Shown here piece after piece: positions 18,308 to 27,486 of a stretch of 64,000 nt of DNA. Where the stretch lies: the NCBI RefSeq assembly GCF_030063185.1, contig NZ_JASISP010000013.1:37547-101546 (forward strand). The letters run 5' to 3'. Position 1 is the stretch's first letter. Every line of letters starts with the position of its first letter. Under the pieces are notes generated by a model. That model was not told where the DNA came from, made no database searches, and was given only the letters and a program-made list of their open reading frames with translations. A program made the position numbers and the translations under genes. The stretch comes from Arthrobacter sp. H35-D1. Lineage in GTDB: Bacteria > Actinomycetota > Actinomycetes > Actinomycetales > Micrococcaceae.

Positions 18308-18309
18308 GC

Positions 18310-19302
18310 GTGGCTGAACTTGTCTACCGGTCCTGGCAGGACGGCGACGACCTGGCCCTGAACGAAATCTGGGGAGACGCCGAGTCCGCCCCGGCCGGCC
18401 AGTTCCGTGCGGCGCTGACACCGGATTCCACCGCGAATCCGTGGCGGCGCACCATCGTGGCCGAGGATCAGGGCATCCCCGTCGCGGCGGCCGTGGTGTA
18501 TTCCACCAAGCTGCACCCGGCGCGGCTCTGGGCGTACGTCGAGGTGTCCGCCGACCACCGCCGCGCAGGCGTTGGCGCGACCTTGTTGACCATGCTGCGC
18601 CACGAAGCCTCCGCTGCCTTGGCCGCAGGATTGACAAGCACGACGGCGTTGCGCAGCAAAGTGGCGCCCGGAACCTCCGGCGCTGCCTTCGCCGAGGCGA
18701 CGGGATTGGCCGTGCTGCAGCGCAACAGGGTGGTGGAAGTGGGCCCCAACGCCCTGAAGCTGCCGATGTTCGGTGAAGGAACCGAGGAGGAGGCGGAGGC
18801 CCATGTCCAGGACTTGGCCACGGGATCCGTTGAGCTGACTGATGTGGTGGGTCGCTACTACGAATCGGTGAACCAGTGGGACCCCACCGGCGTGCTCAGC
18901 CCCGGGCTGGTGCAGCGCATGTTTCTTGACGACCTGACGGGTGCCCACGGTGCCCTGGTGCTGCGGGCCGAGCCGGCTAGCGCCTTCGGTGCCGATGTTG
19001 CCCCCAGCAAGAAGGGCAAGATTCAAGCCTTTGCGTTGAGCTACTCACAAGGCCACATCAGCTCCGGGGAGGAGGCTGCACCGGCCGCCGCCTCCGAGGT
19101 GTTCATGGGCGTGGAGCCGGCACTGGCGCATGACGCCGCAGTGCAGGCCGTCTACGACCTGCTCGCCCTGATCACCCACCAGTACCCGGTGCTGCTTGAA
19201 CTCGACGACTCCATGGAAGCCCTGGCCGCCGTGGTCAACCCCATGCTGGGGGTCGGTGCCGCCAAGGTTCGCGGCACCGACACCCTGGTGGTCGGCGAGT
19301 AA
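18310..19302 (+). CDS. GNAT family N-acetyltransferase
   Basis: 330 residues from a GTG 2 bp after the glyQS stop. The GNAT core is in the first 170 residues: AYVEVSADHRRAGVGATLLTMLRHEA contains the acetyl-CoA loop RRAGVG (about residues 86-91). The C-terminal half (LFVGVEPALAHDAAVQAVYDLL, then LELDDSMEALAAVVNPMLGVG) looks like a second, degenerate GNAT domain. The substrate is unknown. Tight linkage to glyQS suggests co-expression only. Confidence 0.85.
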   Translation: MAELVYRSWQDGDDLALNEIWGDAESAPAGQFRAALTPDSTANPWRRTIVAEDQGIPVAAAVVYSTKLHPARLWAYVEVSADHRRAGVGATLLTMLRHEASAALAAGLTSTTALRSKVAPGTSGAAFAEATGLAVLQRNRVVEVGPNALKLPMFGEGTEEEAEAHVQDLATGSVELTDVVGRYYESVNQWDPTGVLSPGLVQRMFLDDLTGAHGALVLRAEPASAFGADVAPSKKGKIQAFALSYSQGHISSGEEAAPAAASEVFMGVEPALAHDAAVQAVYDLLALITHQYPVLLELDDSMEALAAVVNPMLGVGAAKVRGTDTLVVGE

Positions 19303-19544
19303 CAAGCGGCATACCGCCACCATCGCATCTCTGGCGGGCGGGCCGGGCTCCTCGCGGGCAGTAAGATTTCTTCGGTCGCTGGGCGACCTTGGTAAGAGAT
19401 TTCCGAGGGTTCCCCGCTGAGCTTGCGAAGCGAGGGAAGGAAATCACGCCATCCCCGCTCCGGGAGCCCAGCCCGCCCGGGCACGGTGCTTGTCGAGCCC
19501 CACCCCGCCCGCACCCCCATAACGCAAAGGACTGCCACCTGCCC

Positions 19545-20858
19545 ATGGGCCATTCCCATTCGCACTCTGACGAAACACTGTTGACCCGCCCGGAGCTGCG
19601 CCGCCGCAAGGCTGTGCGTCAACGGGCGGTCGTTCTGCTGAGCTGGATTCTGGCACCCCTGGCAGCGCTGACAATTGCGGCCCTGGTGGTGATGTGGCCA
19701 GACGCGGGGAGTGCCCCGTCCCAGGTCGGCAACCCCTATGCGGCGGCACCAGGGGCGAGCATCGACGCGGGAGCTGTGCAGCGCACCGCCACGGAGGACT
19801 GCTCAACCAGCACCGGCGGAACCGCCGGAACCAGCTGCTTCATCGCCTACACCGAGGTCAAGGGGGCGGGCGAGGTGCCCGTCGTCGTCAGCCCAGACAT
19901 CGTGCAGTCCCGCGGAGTCAAGGCCGGGGACACTGTTCGATACCTGAACCTGTCCGGGCTGGCCGCCGTCACCGGTGCCGAACACAGCGGGGCCGAGTAT
20001 GTGTTCATGGATTTTGTGCGCACCCTGCCCATGGGATTGTTGGCCGCACTCTATGCCCTGGTGGTGGTGGCAGTCGCCCGGTGGCGCGGGCTGCGCGCCA
20101 TGGTGGGCCTGGGCGGTGCCTTCGGGGTGTTGGCGTGGTTCATTTTGCCCGCCCTGGCCCAAGGACAGCCGCCGCTGCTGGTCGCTCTGGTGGGCTCCTC
20201 GGCGATCATGTTCGGCGTGTTGTATTTTGCCCACGGTTTTTCCGTGCGCACATCCACGGCACTGCTGGGAACCCTTTTTGGGCTCGGCGTCACGGCGGGG
20301 CTTGCAGCCTGGGCGGTGGATGCCGCCGCGCTGACCGGCACGTCGGGACACAATGCGTACCAGCTGATGAGCCTGACCAACGGCATGTCGCTCTCCGGAA
20401 TGATTCTGTGCGGACTCGTCATTTCCGGCTTGGGCGTGCTCAACGACGTGACCATCACCCAGTCCTCGGCGGTGTGGGAGCTTCATGAAATGGCTCCGCA
20501 CACCACGGCCAAGGAGTTGTTCGGCTCGGCCATGCGGATCGGCCGCGACCATATCGCCTCGACCGTCTACACCATCGCCTTTGCCTACGCCGGAAGTGCG
20601 CTGCCGGTGCTGTTGATGGTCTCGCTCTTTGACCAGCAGCTGCTGACGGCGCTGACCGGCGTGGAGCTGGCCGAGGAAATTGTGCGGATCCTCGTCGGGT
20701 CCATCGGGCTGGTCCTGGCCATTCCGGTCACGACGGCGGTGGCGGTCGCCGTCGTCAAGGCCACCGGGCGGACTCCGATCCCAGCTGCCGGGCCAACGCC
20801 GTCAGCGGAAGTGCGCCATCGTGAACCGGCGCGCGACCAAGTCCTGGACCCCCTGTAG
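19545..20858 (+). CDS. YibE/F family multi-pass membrane protein
   Basis: 437 residues from ATG (MGHSHSHSDETLL); the upstream frame is open but lacks a better start. One N-terminal transmembrane helix (about 28-50) is followed by an extracytoplasmic domain (about 55-155) and then seven or more helices. The segments SGLGVLNDVTITQSSAVWEL and GRDHIASTVYTIAFAYAGSALPVLL are the YibE/F signature. The biochemical role is unknown. A His-rich start (HSHSHSD) might bind metal. The 3' end overlaps the convergent monooxygenase gene by 57 bp. Confidence 0.88.
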   Translation: MGHSHSHSDETLLTRPELRRRKAVRQRAVVLLSWILAPLAALTIAALVVMWPDAGSAPSQVGNPYAAAPGASIDAGAVQRTATEDCSTSTGGTAGTSCFIAYTEVKGAGEVPVVVSPDIVQSRGVKAGDTVRYLNLSGLAAVTGAEHSGAEYVFMDFVRTLPMGLLAALYALVVVAVARWRGLRAMVGLGGAFGVLAWFILPALAQGQPPLLVALVGSSAIMFGVLYFAHGFSVRTSTALLGTLFGLGVTAGLAAWAVDAAALTGTSGHNAYQLMSLTNGMSLSGMILCGLVISGLGVLNDVTITQSSAVWELHEMAPHTTAKELFGSAMRIGRDHIASTVYTIAFAYAGSALPVLLMVSLFDQQLLTALTGVELAEEIVRILVGSIGLVLAIPVTTAVAVAVVKATGRTPIPAAGPTPSAEVRHREPARDQVLDPL

Positions 20859-21980
20859 GCGAAACACTGCCCTGACGCCGGCGTGCCGGAAGCGCAGGAA
20901 CGACGCCGGCAGCGGACGTCCCAGCGCCATGTTCAGCCACGCCTGCCGGGAGGCCGAACGGGCTGCCGCCATCCGGCGTCGTTCGAAGCTTTGCAAGCGG
21001 GGCCCCGTGGCTTCCCCGCGCAGCGCTGCCACCATGACGGGGGCCAGTGCTTGGGCGTCCAACCAGCCCAGGTTCATGCCTTGGCCGCCGATGGGGCTGA
21101 TCTCATGGGCGGCGTCGCCCACCAGTGCAGCCCGGCCCTGGACCATGCGCCGCGCAATTCTGAACCGCACGTCGAAGGCGCTGAGCATGCTGTTCGCCTC
21201 CGCCTGAACTTCGACGCCGGTGCGCGCCTTGACCAGCTCGGCCAGGCCGGGGGCCGTGGGCCCGCTGAGGAGGGCATCGGTGTGCACCACCCAGCGGCGC
21301 AGCCCGCCAGGCAACGGAAAGGACTCCACAATCCCGCCCGGTTCCAGATACAGCATCGCCGTGGAGCCATCGGTGCCGGTGTCCGGAAAATCGCCCATCA
21401 CGTACGTGTCGGGATAGTCCCGCCCGCTCGTTGAGATGCGCAACAGCCGCCGGAGCGCCGACCGGGCGCCGTCGGCCCCCACCACCAACCGGCCTGCAAC
21501 GCTCTCCTGCTGATCCCCGGTGTTGCGGCGGCCTGAAAGCGTAAGGGACGTCCCGCCGTCGTGCAGGGAATCCACGCAAAAGTCCCGCACCAGGGCCTCC
21601 GGATCAAGCTCGCGCACCCGCGCTTCCAGAATGGCTTCCGTGCGAACCTGTGGCAGCGTGAGCACGAACGGCCACTGCATTCCTGCCTGGTCGAAGGACA
21701 ATTGGGCCACTTCCCGTCCGCCGCTGAGCGCCATCCCGCGGGGGACTCGCACGCCCTCGGCCACCATCGCCGAGGCCACACCGGCGAGTTCCAAGGCGGC
21801 AAGGGACGGCGGGTGGATGCCAATGGCCCGCGAATGCACGCCGGGTTCGGTGCGCTGCTCCAGAATGCGCACCGACACCCCCTCCTGCAACAACAGTGCG
21901 CCCAAGTACAGCCCCACCGGCCCGGCGCCCACAATGACGACGTCAAACACGGTGGTCCGGGGCATCTCGTTCCCGGGCAT
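20802..21980 (-). CDS. FAD-dependent aromatic-ring monooxygenase of the type III PKS operon
   Basis: 392 residues. The FAD fold is clear: VVIVGAGPVGLYLG (residues 15-27; GxGxxG at 18-23), the DG motif VVGADGARSALRRLL (about 166-180) and the GD motif VGDAAHEISPIGGQGMNLG (about 287-305). This places it in the PHBH/PheA flavoprotein hydroxylase group. Its start lies inside the 3' end of the methyltransferase gene (38-nt overlap; a second ATG gives 23 nt). In comparable operons such an enzyme hydroxylates the polyketide ring, for example alkylresorcinol to quinol. That substrate is inferred. Confidence 0.9.
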   Translation of the reverse strand: MPGNEMPRTTVFDVVIVGAGPVGLYLGALLLQEGVSVRILEQRTEPGVHSRAIGIHPPSLAALELAGVASAMVAEGVRVPRGMALSGGREVAQLSFDQAGMQWPFVLTLPQVRTEAILEARVRELDPEALVRDFCVDSLHDGGTSLTLSGRRNTGDQQESVAGRLVVGADGARSALRRLLRISTSGRDYPDTYVMGDFPDTGTDGSTAMLYLEPGGIVESFPLPGGLRRWVVHTDALLSGPTAPGLAELVKARTGVEVQAEANSMLSAFDVRFRIARRMVQGRAALVGDAAHEISPIGGQGMNLGWLDAQALAPVMVAALRGEATGPRLQSFERRRMAAARSASRQAWLNMALGRPLPASFLRFRHAGVRAVFRLQGVQDLVARRFTMAHFR

Positions 21981-22692
21981 TGAATAGCAGCAGGTTTCGC
22001 CAGGGAGCGGCGGACTCCACGCGCCAGCCCGGGGGCACCACGGCCCGCAACTCCGGTGCCGTGTAACTGCGCCGGATCGAGGTCAGCCCGTCGCGGCGGA
22101 TGAACGAGCCCGGGAAAAACGGCAGCGTCCCCACCGAAAACAGTCCATAGGCCACCGGGCTGCGCGCGATGTCGCTGTGGATCACAGCCCGGCGCGCCAA
22201 GCGGGCCGAATCCTGCAGCAGGGCTTGGAGTTCTTCCGGTGCGAGGTGATGGAGCATGTGGTTGGAAATGACGACGTCGAACGCGGCACCTTCACCGACC
22301 AGCACGCCGCTGTGGACATCCCGGAAGGCGACGGACCCGCTCGCGGCGTGAGCCTGCGCGAAGTCGATGGCCCGGGGATCGGGGTCAATGGCCGTGATGG
22401 ACAGCGCCAGCCCGTCACGGGCCGCCCACGTGGCCAGGCTGGCGGCGATGTCCCCGCCGCCGCAGCCGATGTCCAGCAAGGTGGTGGTGCGGGTTGGCGA
22501 GAGCAGCGGCTTGATGAGCTGTTGGTAGACGCCGTGCCAGCGTGAAACCACCCTGTTGACCAGCGGGAACTGGGCGTAGGTGCGCGCCAAGGCGGCCGGA
22601 TCGCAATCGGCTTTGTCCATTTCCTCCACGGCATGCTCGTCCCGGGCGGCCAAAAAGGACTTTCCCCGGGCTGTGGGGGAGCCCTTAGGCAT
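21943..22692 (-). CDS. Class I SAM-dependent methyltransferase of the type III PKS operon
   Basis: 249 residues from the ATG at 22692, which overlaps the PKS stop region by 8 nt. Motif I is TTLLDIGCGGGDIAASL (residues 70-86), motif II is ITAIDPDPRAIDFAQ, and the post-motif VISNHMLHHLAPEEL is typical of small-molecule methyltransferases. It probably O- or C-methylates the type III PKS product or its oxidised form. A longer upstream frame is only the Pro/Arg-rich shadow of the PKS tail. It differs from the membrane methyltransferase of the Streptomyces srs operon. Confidence 0.9.
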   Translation of the reverse strand: MPKGSPTARGKSFLAARDEHAVEEMDKADCDPAALARTYAQFPLVNRVVSRWHGVYQQLIKPLLSPTRTTTLLDIGCGGGDIAASLATWAARDGLALSITAIDPDPRAIDFAQAHAASGSVAFRDVHSGVLVGEGAAFDVVISNHMLHHLAPEELQALLQDSARLARRAVIHSDIARSPVAYGLFSVGTLPFFPGSFIRRDGLTSIRRSYTAPELRAVVPPGWRVESAAPWRNLLLFNARERDAPDHRV

Positions 22693-23971
22693 TGCCTGCC
22701 GGGGCCGCGGTCTGCGGGGCCGCGGTCTGCGGGGCCGCCGTCGGATCCGGCACAATTTCGGCGTCCAATATGGCTAGTTCCTCCTGTGCAGAGGCCGACT
22801 GGGCGGAAGCGGTTTGGCCCACTTCCGGCAGCACCGAAGTGGGCGGGCCAACCTTGGTGAACAGCCCCGTCTCCACTGTCAGGCCGGGCCCGAAAGCCAT
22901 TCCGCAGATGGTTTCACGCGGCTGCTCGGCTGGCTGTTCCATGATGTGCTTGAGCACAAACATCACCGTTGCGCTGGACATGTTGCCGAAGTTGCGCAGC
23001 GTTTCCCGCGCAGGGACGAGCTGATCTTCGCTCAGCTCCAATTTGGCCTGGACCTTGTCAAGAATGCTTCTGCCGCCGGGGTGGATGGCCCAATGCCGGA
23101 TGTCGCTGTACGGGCGCCCTTCCAAGGCCGGCTCGTTGTCAAGCAGCGGTTTCAGCGCCTCCACAATGTGCTCGTCAATGATCTTGGGCACGTACGTGTC
23201 CAGCACCATTTCAAAGCCGTGGTCGCCAATGTTCCAGGCCATTGAATCTTCGCCCACGGGGGTCAGCACCGTCTCAAAGTGGTCCAGTTCAAGGGCCGGC
23301 GCCGTCAGCGGCAGCTCACGGCCGGTGACCACTGCGGCGGCGGCTCCGTCGGCAAAAAGGGAAGAGCCCATGATGGTGTCGGGATCGTTGGAGGTGCGCA
23401 CATGCAGGGAACACAGTTCCACCGAGACCACCAGCACCACGGCCTTCGGATCGGCCTCGCAAAACGCCTTGGCGGCACGCAGGGCCGGAAAAGCCGCGTA
23501 ACAGCCCATGAAGCCAAGATGGTAGCGCTGCACCGAAGGGTTCAGCCCCAGCGCGCGGACAATCTTGTAGTCCGGGCCCGGATTGAAAAATCCTGTGCAG
23601 GAGACGGTGACCACGTGGGTGATGTCCTCCGCCACCAGATCCGGGCATGCAGCAACGGCCTTGGAGGCGGCTTCAATGAACAGGGGAGTGGCTTCGGCGG
23701 CAAAGAGGTCGTTGCGGACCTTGGTGCTGGGGTTGAGCAGCAGTCCGGAGTCGCCGTCGTAAAACACGGGGTTGGGGCCGCGGAAATCCAGGCTCATTTC
23801 CGCCACGGCCGTGTGGCGGGTGTCGATGGCTGCCGAATCAAAGCAGGTGCGGACCAGCCGCTGGCCCAGGCGCGTCAGTCCGGGCTGGGCGGCAAAGACA
23901 TCCCGTGCTTCGGGCTGGATTAAAATGGTGGGCGGAACTGCAGTTTCCAAGGACCTCAATGTGACCGTCAT
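22685..23971 (-). CDS. Type III polyketide synthase (chalcone/stilbene synthase family)
   Basis: 428 residues from ATG (MTVTLRSLETAVPPT). The thiolase-fold catalytic triad is complete: Cys157 in HLGFMGCYAAFPAL, His297 in WAIHPGGRSILDKV and Asn330 in NFGNMSSATVMFVL. The enzyme condenses malonyl-type units onto an acyl-CoA starter to give a resorcinol, pyrone or phloroglucinol; the starter cannot be read from sequence. After residue about 370 there is an unusual Ala/Pro/Gln-rich tail with three near-identical 5-residue units (TAAPQ), encoded by 15-bp DNA repeats. First gene of a three-gene coupled operon. Confidence 0.95.
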   Translation of the reverse strand: MTVTLRSLETAVPPTILIQPEARDVFAAQPGLTRLGQRLVRTCFDSAAIDTRHTAVAEMSLDFRGPNPVFYDGDSGLLLNPSTKVRNDLFAAEATPLFIEAASKAVAACPDLVAEDITHVVTVSCTGFFNPGPDYKIVRALGLNPSVQRYHLGFMGCYAAFPALRAAKAFCEADPKAVVLVVSVELCSLHVRTSNDPDTIMGSSLFADGAAAAVVTGRELPLTAPALELDHFETVLTPVGEDSMAWNIGDHGFEMVLDTYVPKIIDEHIVEALKPLLDNEPALEGRPYSDIRHWAIHPGGRSILDKVQAKLELSEDQLVPARETLRNFGNMSSATVMFVLKHIMEQPAEQPRETICGMAFGPGLTVETGLFTKVGPPTSVLPEVGQTASAQSASAQEELAILDAEIVPDPTAAPQTAAPQTAAPAGNA

Positions 23972-24453
23972 AGTCCATTCTTAGTTGCCGCCTGCAACAA
24001 AAACAATGCTTCGGGCTGCCGGGAAAACCCAAAAAGCAACGATTCGGGATTCCTCGCGGTGGTGGACTAGGATGGGCTCGATGCCACGGGTCTTTTGCGG
24101 ATTCGCTTCGTGTGGCAGTGACTGCGCTCCTTGGAGCCATGGAAAGCAGGAGGTGGACCGCACATGGAAGACGGACATAGTCGATCTACCGCACCGCGCG
24201 AGCTCAGCCTGCGCCATCGGGAACCAGCCTCCTACTAATCCCCACCACCGGCAGCGGCACACGGAAAAGGTCCGTCGTGCCTTGCGCAGTGCAGGGCAGC
24301 CACGCAAAAGCCGTGCAGCAGCCAGGAGCTTTCCTTACGGCCATGGGGGATTCACGCGGTAGCGCCTTCGCTTTCGCCACCCATTTCCTGCACACTTTCC
24401 GCGGTTCCTCCCGCGGCATGATCGCGTGTGCTTTCACCGGAGGGAACCGGAGA
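23972..24453. other. Divergent control region between the type III PKS operon and mgtE
   Basis: 482 bp without a convincing gene. It must hold the promoters of both divergent units. A frame open upstream of mgtE runs through 24277-24453, but it lacks a credible start and is longer than the family. A CCGCGG...CCGCGG hairpin lies at about 24399-24416. I looked for the M-box magnesium riboswitch core and did not find it. Confidence 0.5.
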
Positions 24454-25812
24454 ATGATCAAGTACCCCGTCCAGACATTTGCGGACAGCGCCGAGCTTTT
24501 GACCAAGGGCCTCGCCGGCCAGGACCTCACTGCGGTTTCGCAAGCGCTGAAGCCCCTCAACGTGGCTGAGACCCTTGAACAATTGGAACGCCTGAACACC
24601 ATCGACAGGGCCGTTGCCTACCGCACGCTGCCCAAGGGCCGGGCCATTGAGGTTTTCGAACGACTGGATGCGGCGCTTCAGGGCGACCTCGTTGCCGGTT
24701 TGCAGGAAGCTGAAGTCGCCGTCGTCTTTGCCGAGCTGAGTCCCGACGACCGGGTGGCCCTGCTCGATGAGCTGCCCGCTTCAGTGGCACATCGCCTGAT
24801 TTCGGGGCTCAGTGAGAAGGACCGGGCCCTGACCAGCACGGTGCTGGGCTATCCCCAGGGTTCGGTGGGGCGCTACATGAGCCCCGAGTTTGTTGCGACC
24901 CACCCGCAGCTCTCCGTCGGCGAGACGTTGTTGCGGGTGAAAGCGCAGCTGGACGACGCCGAGAGCATCTACACGATTCCGGTCACGGACACCGGCCGGC
25001 ACTTGGTGGGCGTGTTGTCGTTGCGTGATGTGCTGCGTGCCGATGATTCCGCGCGGGTCGCGGAAGTCATGAAGCAGCCCTTGAGTTTCTTTGCCACCGA
25101 GGATGCAGAGGAGGCGGCCCGCTACTGTGCCGACGCCAAGATGCTGGTGCTGCCGATCGTCGACGCCGAGGACCGCATCGTGGGCATTTTGACCGTGGAT
25201 GATGCGCTGCAAATCCTGGAGGACGCCGAAAGCGAAGACGCAGCACGTGCCGGCGGCTCCGAACCGCTGCGTCGGCCCTACCTGGCCACTCCCGTCAGCA
25301 GCATCGTGCGTGCCAGGGTGGTGTGGCTGCTGGTGCTGGCCCTGGGTGCAACGTTGACAGTCCAAGTCATCGGAGCCTTCGAGGCGACCCTTGAAGAGCA
25401 GGTGGTGCTTTCCTTGTTCATCCCGTTGCTTATTGGTACCGGCGGAAACACCGGAAACCAGGCGGCCACCACCATCACCCGTGCCCTCGCCCTGGGCGAC
25501 GTCCGTCCGAGTGATGTTTTCAAGGTGTTTGCCCGTGAAGTGCGGGTTGGGTCGTTCCTTGGATTGCTGCTGGGTGCGCTGGGTTTCGTGATCGCGTCGA
25601 TGTTCTTCAGCGTGCCCATCGGCTTGGTGATCGGCCTGACCCTGCTGGGCGTGTGCACCATGGCTGCCAGCATTGGCGGGCTCATGCCGCTGCTGGGCAA
25701 GGCCGTCAGGGCGGACCCGGCCGTGTTCTCCAACCCGTTCATTTCAACGTTCGTTGATGCCACCGGACTGATCATCTACTTCCTGATCGCCACCAGCATC
25801 CTGGGCCTCTAA
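24454..25812 (+). CDS. mgtE: MgtE-type magnesium transporter
   Basis: 452 residues from the ATG at 24454 (MIKYPVQTF), preceded by GGAGGGAACCGGAGA. Domains in order: N-terminal MgtE helical domain (about 20-125, LSPDDRVALLDELP), paired CBS domains (about 130-255, IYTIPVTDTGRHLVGVLS and LVLPIVDAEDRIVGILTVDD), and a five-helix membrane domain (about 290-450) with FIPLLIGTGGNTGNQAATTI, the pore signature. CBS domains sense cytoplasmic magnesium and gate the channel. The gene is monocistronic and divergent from the PKS operon. Confidence 0.94.
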   Translation: MIKYPVQTFADSAELLTKGLAGQDLTAVSQALKPLNVAETLEQLERLNTIDRAVAYRTLPKGRAIEVFERLDAALQGDLVAGLQEAEVAVVFAELSPDDRVALLDELPASVAHRLISGLSEKDRALTSTVLGYPQGSVGRYMSPEFVATHPQLSVGETLLRVKAQLDDAESIYTIPVTDTGRHLVGVLSLRDVLRADDSARVAEVMKQPLSFFATEDAEEAARYCADAKMLVLPIVDAEDRIVGILTVDDALQILEDAESEDAARAGGSEPLRRPYLATPVSSIVRARVVWLLVLALGATLTVQVIGAFEATLEEQVVLSLFIPLLIGTGGNTGNQAATTITRALALGDVRPSDVFKVFAREVRVGSFLGLLLGALGFVIASMFFSVPIGLVIGLTLLGVCTMAASIGGLMPLLGKAVRADPAVFSNPFISTFVDATGLIIYFLIATSILGL

Positions 25813-25894
25813 CCACCCAGGCTGCGCCCCGCCCCGCCGCCCAGGTACGCCGCAGCAGCCTCCCAGTCCCCAGCCGCCCCGCCCCGTACTACCG

Positions 25895-25951
25895 ACGCTC
25901 CAGCAGTATCGGGCCGGTTATCCTCGACGCTCCTGCACTTTCAGGGGTGCC
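25895..25951. repeat. Dispersed 32-bp repeat, site A
   Basis: Two units, CGACGCTCCAGCAGTATCGG and CGACGCTCCTGCACTTTCAG, start 32 bp apart. The same family occurs inverted at 30541-30620 with 32-33 bp spacing, consensus CGACGCTCCTGCAGTTTCGG followed by GGGT. It sits between the convergent ends of mgtE and the GntR gene. The last 15 bases (ACTTTCAGGGGTGCC, 25937-25951) recur exactly at 30217-30231. Confidence 0.8.
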
Positions 25952-26140
25952 CCGGCAGACGCCTTCAGGCGATGTGCGGTGATCCATGGCAAACTCCGCA
26001 GCGGGTTCGCCGGGCTTGACTAGTTGGACAGTGCTTCGAATCTGGCTGTCGGTGACCTGGCAGGCGCATCCGGGCTGCCTGACGTAGTCCGGATGCGCCT
26101 CTCCGCCTGGCGATTGGACTTCATGGCCGGTGGTGTTTCG

Positions 26141-26506
26141 TCACTTGAGGCCGGGTGGCGCCGGCCAGATGGCGCGGAGAATCCGAATCGTATCTTCGAT
26201 GCCGGTGCCTTCGTGAGTGCTGGCACTAGCGAGGCGGCGGGCAGCTTCCAGCACGGGCCTTGATGTCGTCGATGCGGTGGGGCTGACGCGGGTTCCGCTG
26301 CCCGTTCGGGTGACGAGAAACCCTTGGGCTTCCAATGCTCGGTAGGCTTTTGCGACGGTACCGGGGGCAACTCCAAGGTCTTTAGCGAGCTGGCGCACTG
26401 AGGGGAGACGTTCGTCCGCTGCGAGCCGGCCGGTAGCGACCAGACCGCGGATCTGGTCGTGAATCTGATCCGTCGGTGGTGCGGACCCAGACAGCCCGAT
26501 CATCAT
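26141..26506 (-). CDS. GntR family regulator (YtrA-like, short form)
   Basis: 121 residues from the ATG at 26506, which overlaps the stop of the upstream membrane protein gene by 4 nt (ATGA). The winged helix-turn-helix is textbook: DQIHDQIRGLVATGRLAADERLPSVRQLAKDLGVAPGTVAKAYRALEAQGFLVTRTGSGTRV. Only about 45 residues follow, the size of the YtrA subfamily, whose members control neighbouring membrane-protein genes. A perfect TGTATC-type palindrome in front of the operon (27455-27474) is the likely operator. Confidence 0.9.
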   Translation of the reverse strand: MMIGLSGSAPPTDQIHDQIRGLVATGRLAADERLPSVRQLAKDLGVAPGTVAKAYRALEAQGFLVTRTGSGTRVSPTASTTSRPVLEAARRLASASTHEGTGIEDTIRILRAIWPAPPGLK

Positions 26507-27420
26507 GGCCCGACCGCGATCGACGCACGGCGACGTGACGGAATGGCTGACAGCCCGACAGACACCCAGAGTGCGGCACCCAGCGCAGCACACAGCATGG
26601 AGGCGACAATAAACGTCGGTTCGAGGGCGGAGAACGTGGTCCAGAACTTCACTGGTCCCTCGGAAGTAGTGAACACTGATCGTACCGATGCTGTCCCCGC
26701 GAGCGAGCTAAAGATCAGCCCCAGATGCAACAACAGGGCACCCGTACCTGCAGCGATGATGTTGCGGCACCTGGTGGTGCGCACGCAGATGTCCTGTTCC
26801 CGATCCTCGGCCAATGGTGGCCTAGCAACGAGGAACAATCCAACGATGGTAACCACGATCAGGATGCCCATGAGAATCATGGCCGGAACGGAGTAGAACC
26901 ATCCGTAGATGCCGGTTCCCATGCCTCGTTCCCCGCCGAGATCCACGAAGTACATCGTATAGCGACCTGTCTCATGGTCTGGCTGCGATGCCGCACCCGC
27001 CGTGATCGTGATGAACAGAATAAGTGCGAGGAGCACACTGGGAGGTGCGAACCACCTCCCTCGCACGAAAGAAACCAGCGACCGCCGCGTAAGCTCCGCC
27101 GCACCACGCCCGCCACGCGCCCGCACTGGGAATGCGAGGAGCACCAAACCGAGAATCCCCAACAGCAGGGGGATAGTGTATCCGTAATCCCGATACCGTT
27201 CGCTGAGGTAACGCGGGACATCAAACGGAAGCAGTAACGACACATCCATTAGACGGATCGCGATCTCACTCAGAACGGCAAGGAGCGGCGCAGCCAATGT
27301 GAACCCGCTAACGGAGCCGACTGGCAGTGCGGACTTGCGCCCCCAGACCAGCCGCCACACCAGCGCGAGAACAATTCCCGCGACAAGCGAACCGAACACC
27401 CAAAAATACAACTCCATCAT
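26503..27420 (-). CDS. Multi-pass membrane protein of the GntR operon (DUF1648-like)
   Basis: 305 residues from the ATG at 27420 (MMELYFWVFGS), with GAGGGG about 9 nt upstream. About seven hydrophobic segments are visible. Three charged loops include RARGGRGAAELTRR and a long extracytoplasmic stretch around SQPDHETGRYTMYFVDLGG. I do not recognise a catalytic motif. Architecture and pairing with a YtrA-type GntR regulator suggest the loosely defined DUF1648/DUF5808 membrane families, which are of unknown function. It is the first gene of a two-gene operon. Confidence 0.7.
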   Translation of the reverse strand: MMELYFWVFGSLVAGIVLALVWRLVWGRKSALPVGSVSGFTLAAPLLAVLSEIAIRLMDVSLLLPFDVPRYLSERYRDYGYTIPLLLGILGLVLLAFPVRARGGRGAAELTRRSLVSFVRGRWFAPPSVLLALILFITITAGAASQPDHETGRYTMYFVDLGGERGMGTGIYGWFYSVPAMILMGILIVVTIVGLFLVARPPLAEDREQDICVRTTRCRNIIAAGTGALLLHLGLIFSSLAGTASVRSVFTTSEGPVKFWTTFSALEPTFIVASMLCAALGAALWVSVGLSAIPSRRRASIAVGP

Positions 27421-27442
27421 GCGCCACAACCCCTCTTTGTCT

Positions 27443-27486
27443 TGTATCATCCAGACGATACACTAATGTATCGTCAAATTGATACA
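27443..27486. promoter_or_regulatory. GntR operator region with a perfect palindrome
   Basis: ACGATACACTAATGTATCGT (27455-27474) is a perfect 8-bp inverted repeat around CTAA. Two further half-sites flank it: TGTATC at 27443-27448 and GATACA at 27481-27486. The cluster lies 23-66 bp upstream of the first gene of the GntR operon and overlaps a TTGACG -35-like element on the minus strand. Autoregulation by the GntR protein is the natural reading. Confidence 0.7.

Noticed and set aside
23972..24453. Possible M-box magnesium riboswitch before mgtE.
   Set aside because: The conserved M-box blocks (GGTGAGGCTCC, CTGCTGCC and the paired distal motif) could not be found in the right order. A covariance-model search would settle it.
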